Assembly (NCBI GenBank): GCA_015484555.1
Contig: WFMZ01000058.1
Span: 1 to 64,000, forward strand
DNA length: 64,000 bases
From: Hydrogenovibrio sp.
Lineage (GTDB): Bacteria > Pseudomonadota > Gammaproteobacteria > Thiomicrospirales > Thiomicrospiraceae
Direction: 5' to 3'
Part shown: positions 39,251 through 48,310 of the stretch, one piece after another
Numbering within the stretch: position 1 is the stretch's first letter
How the letters are laid out: every line of letters starts with the position of its first letter
Made by a program: the position numbers and the translations under genes
Notes under the pieces: model-generated
Databases searched by the model: none
Seen by the model: only the letters and a program-made list of their open reading frames with translations
Told to the model about the DNA's origin: nothing

Positions 39251-39822
39251 GGTGTTTGCCCTTTGTTATTTCGGGGTTGTATTTGTATGGTTGGTCTAGG
39301 GTAGTTTGAATTTTTATATCGGTTATTATTCGAACTGCTTGGCATCATTGACCAGGGCATAAAGCTGTTAAAAGACCCCATCGGTTTCGATATGTTGTCA
39401 TTAAGTTCTGATATGTGCGAGTTCATTTGCCCTGTAGTTTGTGCCATGTAATAAACAGATTGGTGTATACCGATTAAAGTTTGATTCATATTTTGAATAG
39501 AGTAATTCATTTCTTCAATATGTTTCATTTCAATATTAATACTGGTTAATTGTTTATCTAAATTTTTCTGCATGGTGACAACTGCTTCGGTCATTAACAC
39601 CATATTGTCAGTAATTTTAGTCATATCTTTGGTTAAATTTACAATTAAATAGAAGCCATAACCCGCTAATAAAATAAAGGCAAGCATCATGGGGTAAATT
39701 ACTTTTTCCCAACGTCGGATGCCTTTGGTCATGACATCGCTTAGTAAGGAGATTTTATCTTGCATGACCGATTCTGCTTCATGAAGCTCTTGATTAATTT
39801 GTGCTGGTTCTGGCGGGTTCAC
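39247..39822 (-). CDS. Single-TM coiled-coil protein of unknown function
   Basis: TM 'MMLAFILLAGYGFYLIVNL' then heptad-like Met/Asn-rich region; overlaps dynamin gene by 4 bp. Confidence 0.65.
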   Translation of the reverse strand: MNPPEPAQINQELHEAESVMQDKISLLSDVMTKGIRRWEKVIYPMMLAFILLAGYGFYLIVNLTKDMTKITDNMVLMTEAVVTMQKNLDKQLTSINIEMKHIEEMNYSIQNMNQTLIGIHQSVYYMAQTTGQMNSHISELNDNISKPMGSFNSFMPWSMMPSSSNNNRYKNSNYPRPTIQIQPRNNKGQTP

Positions 39823-39875
39823 TATAAAGGCTCTCTTTTAACTAAAATTTTAAGGTGATTAAATAGGGGTAAAAA

Positions 39876-40880
39876 TTACTGTGCTGGTGGGCGGTACCCT
39901 TGTGGCGCTTGCTGTTGCATGTCGTTATAGTAAAAACGTAGTCTTTGGTAATAATCTTGCATTTGCTTATTGTATTCATTTAAACGGGCTGCCTGTTGGT
40001 TTAAATAACTTTCTTTATTGGCAAATTGATCTTCTATTTGCGCGCGCCAATAAGCATTTTGTGCTTCTAATTGCTGTTTGATTTTTGCTTGATAATTTTT
40101 CAACATTTCTTCTCGTAACTTGGCTTCAGCTTGCCATTTTTTTTGTCTAGCATCGGCTTGCTGTTGCTGGTTTTGTTGGTCTGCTAGCAGGACCTTTTGC
40201 TGTTGAGATTGTTGCATGCTTAATGCCTGTTGCGCATTGTTTAAAATAGTTTGCGAAGCGTTACTAGAAATTGAACTAAGGTGGTTTCCTAAGCTAATCG
40301 CATCATATACTCGGTTAGTTTTAATCAGTATTTGGCCAGCTTCTATCCAGGCTATATTGGCTAGATCAAGCTTGCCAGACTGCGCTAATACATTGCCAAA
40401 TTCTAGCAATACTTCTGCTGTAGGGGTTTTTGCAACGAGAGAATAGTAAATTTCTTCGGCCTTAGGTAGGTCATGGGCATAAAAAGCGGATCTGGCGGCA
40501 TTAATAGCTTCTGGAAAAGAGTTGAAGTTGGATAGTACTGCGACGACATCGATAGCGGCATTATTTTGGGGATTAGCTGTGCTTGTTTCGTTTGCGGTTT
40601 TTGCTTTTACTTTTGCTTTTGTTGTTTGAGGCTTTTGATTGGCAGGGCTATCTTGATGAATAGTGGCCTTATTTAAACTGCTTACCTGTTTTTTTTCAAC
40701 GGCGTTTTGCGTGACGTTGGACGGCTTTGAAAACTCTTTATGGGTGGGCACTGCCTCCGTGTCGATATAAATACCATGATCTTTTTTAATATCATCTGAA
40801 TAGACCAAATAGAGCGTTACCGCAGTAATGAGTAACAGAATAAAAAAACCGTTATTTAAAAGGGCTCGTAAAATTGACAT
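39876..40880 (-). CDS. Membrane-anchored TPR-like protein with Gln-rich coiled coil
   Basis: N-terminal TM; helical repeats 'AEEIYYSLVAKTPTAEVLLEFGNVLAQSGKLDLANIAWIEAG'; Gln-rich C-terminus. Confidence 0.6.
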   Translation of the reverse strand: MSILRALLNNGFFILLLITAVTLYLVYSDDIKKDHGIYIDTEAVPTHKEFSKPSNVTQNAVEKKQVSSLNKATIHQDSPANQKPQTTKAKVKAKTANETSTANPQNNAAIDVVAVLSNFNSFPEAINAARSAFYAHDLPKAEEIYYSLVAKTPTAEVLLEFGNVLAQSGKLDLANIAWIEAGQILIKTNRVYDAISLGNHLSSISSNASQTILNNAQQALSMQQSQQQKVLLADQQNQQQQADARQKKWQAEAKLREEMLKNYQAKIKQQLEAQNAYWRAQIEDQFANKESYLNQQAARLNEYNKQMQDYYQRLRFYYNDMQQQAPQGYRPPAQ

Positions 40881-40923
40881 GTGGCATTCCTTGTTTCTAA
40901 TTGTTTTAAGTGCTTTTTAACCG

Positions 40924-41547
40924 TTAAACAGTAAAAATATATTGTGCTATTTTTATAAATTCTTTGCTAGCTTTTCCGTTAGGCTCCATTTCGAAAACGC
41001 CTAAGCCTTCGCTAAAAGACCGACGATAAGCGGTTCTATTATATAAGCGAATAGGGATACGTTTTACAATAGGTAGAAAGTCTAGTGCTTCTTCTGTTTC
41101 TTGTGTTTCGATTACCTTGGGGTGGGTGTCAGCTCTATTGACGATACCCAGCACCTTTGGCAGGTCTTTTCTCTCAGCTTTAATTAATTTAATAAATCGC
41201 TGGGTTGACCAAATATCTGCCTGGCTAGGGGCGACAGGTATAATGATTTGGTGACAAATTTGGATGGCTTTTTTCATGGCCAATTGGTTGCTCATACTGA
41301 CATCAATAATAATTTCGTCAGCTGAATCAGAGTTAACACAATCAATTGTGCTTTCATCTTTTGTGTTAGGTAAGCTAGGTTGGTAATTTTCTTCTGTTCG
41401 CACTTCAACCACATCGGAAAAAGTTTGTTGCGGATCAAAATCATACAAGCTAATGCTTTTATTTTGATGGGCTAGCCAGACAGCTAAATTAAAGGCGAAG
41501 GTACTTTTACCCGTACCGCCTTTCATGTTTCCAATTACCGTAATCAT
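40924..41547 (-). CDS. ParA/MinD-like ATPase
   Basis: 'GNMKGGTGKSTFAFNLAVWLA' deviant Walker A; 'EIIIDVSMSNQLAMKKAIQICHQIIIPVAPSQADIWSTQRF'. Confidence 0.88.
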   Translation of the reverse strand: MITVIGNMKGGTGKSTFAFNLAVWLAHQNKSISLYDFDPQQTFSDVVEVRTEENYQPSLPNTKDESTIDCVNSDSADEIIIDVSMSNQLAMKKAIQICHQIIIPVAPSQADIWSTQRFIKLIKAERKDLPKVLGIVNRADTHPKVIETQETEEALDFLPIVKRIPIRLYNRTAYRRSFSEGLGVFEMEPNGKASKEFIKIAQYIFTV

Positions 41548-41602
41548 TTAAGTTTTGCCTTTTTTAAAATATTTAACTTATATTAAATGGCTATGCTCAA
41601 CC

Positions 41603-41636
41603 TTTGAATAAACTAAGTAAACATAGTTTATTCAAA
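41603..41636. repeat. 13-bp perfect inverted repeat (8-nt spacer) between ParA-like gene and Gly/Asn-rich gene
   Basis: TTTGAATAAACTA agtaaaca TAGTTTATTCAAA. Confidence 0.8.
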
Positions 41637-41675
41637 ATAGTTAGGCTAACACTAGCTTTGAAGTGAAGTTACTCG

Positions 41676-42380
41676 TTATTTTTTGATTGGAGCAGGTGCA
41701 ACGGGCGCCATAGCTTGTGGTGGTCTCATCATTTGCTGTGACGGACGCATCATCTGTTGCGGTTGTCTCATCATTTGTTGAGGAGGGCGCATCATCTGTT
41801 GTGGTTGGTTATAAGCAGGTTGCCCTTGGTAACCATAGCCTTGTCCTCGATTATAATAATTGCCATTATTATATCCGTTATATCCGTTATACCCGTTGCC
41901 GTAGTAGTTTCCATTGCCATTGTAGTTGCTGTTTCCTCTAAACTGCTGCTGGCCGTTATACTTTTGGTTGCCATTATACTTCTGGTTGTAATTTTGCTTG
42001 CCTTGTCCCTGGCCTTGAAAATTAGATTCAGCATTAAAGCCCATGCTAAATTTCCCTTTACCAGAGCCCTTTGCATTTCCTTGGCCATTTCCTTGACCAT
42101 TTCCATTGTAGTTACCATTTTGGTTGCCGTTATAGTTGCCCTGGCCGTTTCCTGCGCCATTGCCCATACCGTTTCCTTGGCCATTATTATAGCCATTACC
42201 ATTATTGTTTCCATTTCCGCCCCAAGGTCCATTAAACCAGTTGGCCGATGCCGACTGTGCGCCAAATATAGCGGCTGAAACAATAGATGCTAATGCAATT
42301 TTCTTAATATTAATCATTTTCATTTTCAATTTCCTTTGATATTTTGTGCACGGTTTTTTGAGGTGGGAGGGTGTACACAT
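41676..42380 (-). CDS. Secreted Gly/Asn/Tyr/Gln-rich low-complexity protein (sulfur-globule-protein-like composition)
   Basis: Signal peptide 'IKKIALASIVSAAIFGAQSASANWFNGPWGGNGNN'; NGNGQGNGQGN repeats; C-terminal 'QMMRPPQQMMRQPQ' repeats. An internal start (MKMINIKKIALAS) is more likely the true N-terminus. Confidence 0.65.
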   Translation of the reverse strand: MCTPSHLKKPCTKYQRKLKMKMINIKKIALASIVSAAIFGAQSASANWFNGPWGGNGNNNGNGYNNGQGNGMGNGAGNGQGNYNGNQNGNYNGNGQGNGQGNAKGSGKGKFSMGFNAESNFQGQGQGKQNYNQKYNGNQKYNGQQQFRGNSNYNGNGNYYGNGYNGYNGYNNGNYYNRGQGYGYQGQPAYNQPQQMMRPPQQMMRQPQQMMRPSQQMMRPPQAMAPVAPAPIKK

Positions 42381-42460
42381 AGCCTCTTCACCGTTTTAAA
42401 TTTTATTTTTCTAGCGATATAGCTTGGATAAATAGTTAGTTAAGTTACAAGTCATTTTTG

Positions 42461-43030
42461 TTAATTACCCATAAAAGGCATGTTTGACCAGGGTGAATTG
42501 TTGCCGTTCCCCATAAAAGGCATATTGTTCATGTTGGGCATGTCAAAATCCATATTGGGCATAGAGGGCATATTCATGTTATTCATATTTGGCCAGCTAT
42601 TATTTTGATAGCCTGGATAGCTTTGAGGGTAGTAGCCATTTTGTCCGTTAAAAAAGTTATTTATTGGACGAGTAAAGTTATTCATAGGCCCTGTATAGTT
42701 ACCATTGTTATAACTGTTAAAAGGTGCTTGTCTCATTACCGGAGGCTGTACCATGTTCATTTGAGGCATGTAATATGGCATAGGGTTAGGCATGTAATAA
42801 GTGGGTGTGCCATACCCATTTTGATACCCTTGGTTACCATAATAGGGAGCTTGTGAGTAATTTCCCCGTGGCGTTTGTTGTGGCGCGCGCTCTATCCACT
42901 GAGGGTTCTGTGCAGTAGCTTGGTAAGCCTGTTCATTTTGTGGCCAGTTTTGTGCACTGGCTTGTGATAGGCTACCTGCTAAGGCTAAACCTACTAATAG
43001 CTTTGTTGTATTCATTCGTGTTTTATTCAT
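42461..43030 (-). CDS. Secreted Asn/Met/Pro/Tyr-rich low-complexity protein
   Basis: Signal peptide 'KLLVGLALAGSLSQASAQNWP'; 'NMNNMNMPSMPNMDFDMPNMNNMPFMGN' repeats; overlaps RND gene by 8 bp. Confidence 0.65.
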   Translation of the reverse strand: MNKTRMNTTKLLVGLALAGSLSQASAQNWPQNEQAYQATAQNPQWIERAPQQTPRGNYSQAPYYGNQGYQNGYGTPTYYMPNPMPYYMPQMNMVQPPVMRQAPFNSYNNGNYTGPMNNFTRPINNFFNGQNGYYPQSYPGYQNNSWPNMNNMNMPSMPNMDFDMPNMNNMPFMGNGNNSPWSNMPFMGN

Positions 43031-46000
43031 CGTCTAAGTCCTTTAGTTGAATGCCTCTTTTGCGCTTTGACGCAGGCTTTGTCGTTTTATTTAAATTTTG
43101 AGTTTTTGTTTTAGAAGGCGTTACCTTTTTGGCCGAAACTTTTTTAGGAATCTTAACGTCTGCTTTTTTTACCTTTTTAGGAGTGGGGTCATTGTCGGCC
43201 TCTACTGTAGTTACTTTTTTTGTGACTTTTGACTGTTGTTTATTATCTTTTTTGGGCTGTTCGGCATAGATAATAGGAGGATTCTCTAAGCTAGAAGTAG
43301 ATTCAATTATTTTGCCCTCTAGTGCTCCAGGTTGCTTGCTAGACTTGTGAACTGGAGAGGTTTTATCAGTTTTTTCTGTCATGTCACAGCTTGGTATGGC
43401 TCGGCCATTACTATCTGTCCCTGCAGGGCAAAAAGCAGATCTAGCTGTGACACAACCCAAGGGTATGACAACCAAGGTGAGTAGCGTGGCAATTAAAATA
43501 CCAAAGATAAGGGAGATAGCCATCCCTTGGAAAATAGGGTCAAATAGGATGACGCTTGAACCTAATATGAGTGCTACAGCTGTAATCATGATGGGACGTG
43601 TTCGCGCTTTGCAGGCAAAAATAACGGCATCTGTAATGGGTACACCCTTGGCAATTTCTTGGCGAGAGAAGTCAACGAGTAGGATGGAATTCCGCACGAT
43701 AATACCGGCGAGCGCGATAAATCCAATCATTGAGGTCGCTGTAAACTCTGCGCCCATTAGCCAATGTCCGGGTACAATACCTATAATGGTTAATGGAATA
43801 GGCGCCATTACAATTAACGGCAGCATAAAGTTCTTAAATTCCCAAACAACGAGCATGTAAATAATCAGCAGGGCAACCCCAAAGGCAATGCCCATGTCTC
43901 GGAAAGTTTGATAGGTTACAGTCCATTCTCCCGCCCAGAGAAATTTATTTTCTGTTAGCCCACTAGGTGTGAATACATAATTACCTGATAAACCTTCTAA
44001 TGAGGGGTCTTGATTGGCTAGTTTTTGTATGTCAATCATGCCATAAATAGGCGCTCCTAAACGCCCTTGGCCAGTTCCGGTAACGTACTGAACGGGCTTT
44101 AGGTCTTTATGATATAGTGAGGGTTGTTGTTGTTCAATAATGAAACGCCCTAGCTCATTTAAAGGGACTAAATTACCCTTGTTGCTTTGTACGGGAATTT
44201 GTCCCATTCTTGCAAATTCAGCTCTAATAGCTTCGGGTGCTTGAATAACAATAAAGGTAGGGCTACCACGCTTGAAGCCTTGCTTCACATCACCCAGTTG
44301 ATAACCTCCCATTGCCATTTGAACAGTGGCATTAATGGTGGCTACGTTTATGCCACTTTCCATTGCCTTTTGCTTATCAATAACAAAGCGCCAGGCGTTA
44401 TGAGGTTGAGTAATAGAATTATCTACATCCACCACCATAGGGGCTTTTTCAAATATTGTCGTTAGCTTCTCTGTCATTTCGTTACGTTCAGTTGCATTAG
44501 GGCCATAAACTTCCGCCACAATAGACTGCATGACGGGTGGTCCTGGCGGCATTTCAACAACTTGAACTTTAGCACCCGCTTCGGTAGCTTGCTGGTGTAA
44601 AATAGCTCGAATATTTTCGGCTATTTCATGGCTTGTACGCTCGCGATCACCCTTGTCTTTTAGATGGACTTGAATATCTGCTTGCCAAGGTTGGTTGCGT
44701 AAATAGTAATGTCTAACTAGACCGTTAAAGTCGAAAGGCGCAGCGGTGCCAACATAGCTTTCCATGGTCATTATTTCCGGCACTTTTGCTTGCAGTGTTT
44801 TAACCAGTTTGTGGGTTAAGTTAGCCGTAACAGGTAGGTCGGTTCCTTCAGGGAAGTTCACTACAACACTGAATTCAGGTTTATTATCATAAGGCAATAA
44901 TTTAACAGGTACCCTGTCGCTATATATCAAATAGGCGGCAATGAAAAAAGCCAGAACGATACTAATTAAAAACCCCCAGCCTTTAGCTTTCTCAATTAAT
45001 AAACTACCTAATAGACTGCGAAAGAATCGACCTAGTTTTTCTGATTGCTCATGTTCTTTCTCTTCGGCGGCTTTTAATATTGTCATTTTGGGTTTTAAGC
45101 GTTGTGCTAACCAAGGTGTAAAGGCAAAGGCTGCAAACAAAGAAATAACCATTGCAACGGAACCTAATGCCGGAATAGGTGCCATGTAAGGGCCCATCAT
45201 TCCACTAACAAACGCCATAGGCATTAAGGCAGCGATGACGGCTAAGGTTGCAATAATGGTTGGATTGCCTACTTCTGATACGGCAGAAACTGTAATGCTT
45301 TCATCTGTTGACCCTTCTAATAGCCACCGTCGATAGATGTTTTCTAACACCACAACAGCATCATCCACTAAAATTCCAATCGAGAATATAAGTGCAAACA
45401 AGCTTACCCTGTCAATGGTTAGCCCCATCATCCAGGCGGCAAATACGGTGGATAAAATAACGATAGGAATTACGATAGAAACTACGGCAGCGGCACGCCA
45501 TCCTAAGAATAACCAAATTAAAATAGTGACAGAGCCCGTGGCAATAAATAATTTAAAAATGAGTTCATTTACTTTGTCATTTGCAGACTTACCATAGTTT
45601 CGGCTTACTGAAACCAGCACATCACTAGGGATAATAAGCCCTTTCAGCTTATCCATAGCGGCTAAAGCATCGTTAGCCACACTCACCCCATTCGCACCGG
45701 CCTGTTTGGCAATGGCAATGGTGACTGCTGTTTGCCCATTTGTCATATCTTCTGGTATCGAGCTGGAAGAGCCCGTATAAAAAGTCACTAAATTGGTTGT
45801 ATCCTTAGCTTTTTCAGATACTTTTGCAACATCTCGTACAAAAACGGGAGCGCCATCTTTAACACCGACAATTAGGTCGCTGACGTCTTGAGCATTTTCT
45901 AAATATTCACCTGTATAAACGGTGTATTGTTGTTGCCAAGCCGCAAAATTACCCGCTGTTGTTTCATGGTTAGCGGCACGAATAACTTTGCCAATTTGGG

Positions 46001-46652
46001 TAAGAGAAATACCATATCCAGATAGTTTTTCTGGGCTAATGTCGATTACAACTTCGGAAGGTTCTCCGCCAACTACATAACCTTGAGAGGTGTGCGGAAT
46101 AGAAGCAAGGTTTTGTAAAACATCATATCCAAGTAAACGCAGTTGTGTACTGTCAAGCTTAGAGGAGGAGAGGGTAAAGGTGACAATTGGTACGTCGTCA
46201 GCTCCCTTGGGTTTAATAATGGGTTGCGACACGCCTTGAGGCATAACGTCCATATTAGAGGCAATTTTGTTGTAGACATTAACCAAAGATCTTTCCATGT
46301 TTTCGCCAACAATAAACTGCACTGTTACCATCGCCTGACCATGCTGAGAAATAGAATAGACATGTTCAACGCCTTTAATTTCTTTTAGTAAACGCTCTAA
46401 AGGTTCCGAAACTAAAGCCTCTACTTGCTTGTTAGAAGCCCCTGAATACTGCACCATAATATCAACCATAGGGACTGAAATTTGTGGGTCTTCTTGTCTT
46501 GGCGTGAACATAATGCCCATAATGCCAATAACAATACCGACTAATAAAAATAAGGGGGTAATAGGGGAATTTATATAAGATCTAGCTATGTTTCCAGCTA
46601 TATCACGTTTACTTTTGACTGAATTATTGGGCTGGTTTGCTTGGTTACTCAT
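43023..46652 (-). CDS. RND transporter permease with extended Lys-rich C-terminal cytoplasmic tail
   Basis: 'GILVDDAVVVLENIYRRW', 'GFIALAGIIVRNSILLVDF'; ~130-residue tail 'KKVKKADVKIPKKVSAKKVTPSKTKTQNLNKTTKPASKRKRGIQLKDLDDE'. Confidence 0.9.
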   Translation of the reverse strand: MSNQANQPNNSVKSKRDIAGNIARSYINSPITPLFLLVGIVIGIMGIMFTPRQEDPQISVPMVDIMVQYSGASNKQVEALVSEPLERLLKEIKGVEHVYSISQHGQAMVTVQFIVGENMERSLVNVYNKIASNMDVMPQGVSQPIIKPKGADDVPIVTFTLSSSKLDSTQLRLLGYDVLQNLASIPHTSQGYVVGGEPSEVVIDISPEKLSGYGISLTQIGKVIRAANHETTAGNFAAWQQQYTVYTGEYLENAQDVSDLIVGVKDGAPVFVRDVAKVSEKAKDTTNLVTFYTGSSSSIPEDMTNGQTAVTIAIAKQAGANGVSVANDALAAMDKLKGLIIPSDVLVSVSRNYGKSANDKVNELIFKLFIATGSVTILIWLFLGWRAAAVVSIVIPIVILSTVFAAWMMGLTIDRVSLFALIFSIGILVDDAVVVLENIYRRWLLEGSTDESITVSAVSEVGNPTIIATLAVIAALMPMAFVSGMMGPYMAPIPALGSVAMVISLFAAFAFTPWLAQRLKPKMTILKAAEEKEHEQSEKLGRFFRSLLGSLLIEKAKGWGFLISIVLAFFIAAYLIYSDRVPVKLLPYDNKPEFSVVVNFPEGTDLPVTANLTHKLVKTLQAKVPEIMTMESYVGTAAPFDFNGLVRHYYLRNQPWQADIQVHLKDKGDRERTSHEIAENIRAILHQQATEAGAKVQVVEMPPGPPVMQSIVAEVYGPNATERNEMTEKLTTIFEKAPMVVDVDNSITQPHNAWRFVIDKQKAMESGINVATINATVQMAMGGYQLGDVKQGFKRGSPTFIVIQAPEAIRAEFARMGQIPVQSNKGNLVPLNELGRFIIEQQQPSLYHKDLKPVQYVTGTGQGRLGAPIYGMIDIQKLANQDPSLEGLSGNYVFTPSGLTENKFLWAGEWTVTYQTFRDMGIAFGVALLIIYMLVVWEFKNFMLPLIVMAPIPLTIIGIVPGHWLMGAEFTATSMIGFIALAGIIVRNSILLVDFSRQEIAKGVPITDAVIFACKARTRPIMITAVALILGSSVILFDPIFQGMAISLIFGILIATLLTLVVIPLGCVTARSAFCPAGTDSNGRAIPSCDMTEKTDKTSPVHKSSKQPGALEGKIIESTSSLENPPIIYAEQPKKDNKQQSKVTKKVTTVEADNDPTPKKVKKADVKIPKKVSAKKVTPSKTKTQNLNKTTKPASKRKRGIQLKDLDDE

Positions 46653-46700
46653 GGTTTTGTTCCGTATTATTCATCAGGTTCTGGATAAAGATCAGTTTGT

Positions 46701-47870
46701 TTAATCTTTAGATTCCAAATTTGAAGGTTGTAGCTTTCCATCGGCATATAACCAGCCAGATACAATGTTGTACGGTGGGTTGACGATAATAGTTTCTCCT
46801 GCACGAACACCTGATAAAACTATGTCGTAACCAGAATGAAGTCCTTTTCCTAAACGAACAATTTTCATTTCAACTAGATTCGTCTTCTTATTCACGACAA
46901 AAAGACTCGGTAAGCTTCCGCGTTTTACAATAGCGCTTTTAGGTATGACGGGGAAGCTTTGACCCTGAGAGGAGGCATTAAGAACAGACACTTCAGCATA
47001 CATGCCTGGAGCCGCCGCGACGGAAGTGGGGAGATCAAATTTAACTATTACTGTGTGTTGCTGCGCATTTGCAACAGGGAATATTTGTGAAACACGTACG
47101 CTAATAGGCATTTTGTTGGCTAAACGAGCTTGAAAAATAGCTCCTTTTTGAATACCTAACATAAGCATGACCGGTACATTCACTTCTAAACTAAGATGGT
47201 CATTTTCAGCGAATATCATTAAAGGTTGGCCAGGTTGGACGATGTCCCCCGCTTCAACTAGTTTTTTAACAATAATTCCTGGAAAAGGGGCGACAGATTT
47301 CGTATCTAATAATAGGACGTCAATTTCATTTATTTTAGATTTTAATAATCGCAGCTGAGCTTCAGCTTGCTGTACTTTAGCACGTGCATTTGAAACGTTA
47401 GCTAGGCGATCAATGGATTCATTACCATACCCCATAGAATTAGCAAAAGGTCTGGTAAACATTTGATCCATTAACCCGGGTAAAGCCATGCCTGGCATGC
47501 TTTTTTCGGTTGAGGGACTCCAAATTTCGCGATTGTATTGTGTGATGGAGTTTCTGTAAGCAATGGCAGCTTGTTGCCACTTTGCCATGGCTGCGTTACG
47601 CTGGGTGCGTAAAATGTCATCATCAATAGATATTAATAATGCACCCGCATTGAATTTATCGCCCTCTATGCCAGCAATATAGTTAATTTGCCCAGCTTGT
47701 TGAGCGTTGATTGTTATTTCTTTATGCGGGATAATCGTACCGCCCAATCGAACAAAGCGGTCATAAACTGCTGATTGAACGATCTCGGTCTTAATTTCAT
47801 TTGCGTACGAACTCAATGGCAGTGCGCACAAATTAGCAATCATTAAAAAATAAACATACTTAAGTCTCAT
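46701..47870 (-). CDS. RND/HlyD-type periplasmic adaptor protein
   Basis: 'GDKFNAGALLISIDDDILRTQRNAAMAKWQQA', 'VAPFPGIIVKKLVEAGDIVQPGQPLM'; signal peptide. Confidence 0.85.
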   Translation of the reverse strand: MRLKYVYFLMIANLCALPLSSYANEIKTEIVQSAVYDRFVRLGGTIIPHKEITINAQQAGQINYIAGIEGDKFNAGALLISIDDDILRTQRNAAMAKWQQAAIAYRNSITQYNREIWSPSTEKSMPGMALPGLMDQMFTRPFANSMGYGNESIDRLANVSNARAKVQQAEAQLRLLKSKINEIDVLLLDTKSVAPFPGIIVKKLVEAGDIVQPGQPLMIFAENDHLSLEVNVPVMLMLGIQKGAIFQARLANKMPISVRVSQIFPVANAQQHTVIVKFDLPTSVAAAPGMYAEVSVLNASSQGQSFPVIPKSAIVKRGSLPSLFVVNKKTNLVEMKIVRLGKGLHSGYDIVLSGVRAGETIIVNPPYNIVSGWLYADGKLQPSNLESKD

Positions 47871-48233
47871 GGAAGCCTTTCTCCTAAAATATCAATTTAT
47901 CTGTCTATGCCGTTTACGATACTCGGTATAAAAACGATAAGCCAAATAAACTAATTGATGGCTTCTAAGTCCTATTTATATAATGAAATTATGATGTAAA
48001 TTACCTTTATAAGTATATGATAATATTAGATTATTACTGTTTTATAATATTAGAATAGTATGTTATTTATTTTTTTAATAGATTTACTTGTAGTTTTACT
48101 TGGGGTGTAATTTTATGGGTATAAGGTCTTATTATTGAGGTGTTTGATAGGTGTGCTGCGAGATGTTCTTGTGGTATGTTTCGTAAGTGTAAGCGTAAAA
48201 AAGCCCGACCAGGATAGGTGAGCTTTAAGAATT

Positions 48234-48310
48234 TGGTGCCTCCTCTGTGACTCGAACACAGGACCTACCGATTATGAGTCGGGTGCTCTAACCAACTGAG
48301 CTAAGGGGGC
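48234..48310 (-). tRNA. tRNA with CAT anticodon, probable tRNA-Ile2 (ileX-like)
   Basis: GCCCCCTTAGCTCAGTTGGTTAGAGCACCCGACTCATAATCGGTAGGTCCTGTGTTCGAGTCACAGAGGAGGCACCA: D-stem GCTC/GAGC, anticodon loop CTCATAA, T-stem CTGTG/CACAG, encoded CCA. Confidence 0.88.

Noticed and set aside
41757-42278. 173-aa plus-strand ORF
   Set aside because: Antisense shadow of the Gly/Asn-rich low-complexity gene; long open frame caused by repetitive codons.
43381-43860. 159-aa plus-strand ORF
   Set aside because: Antisense to the RND permease gene.
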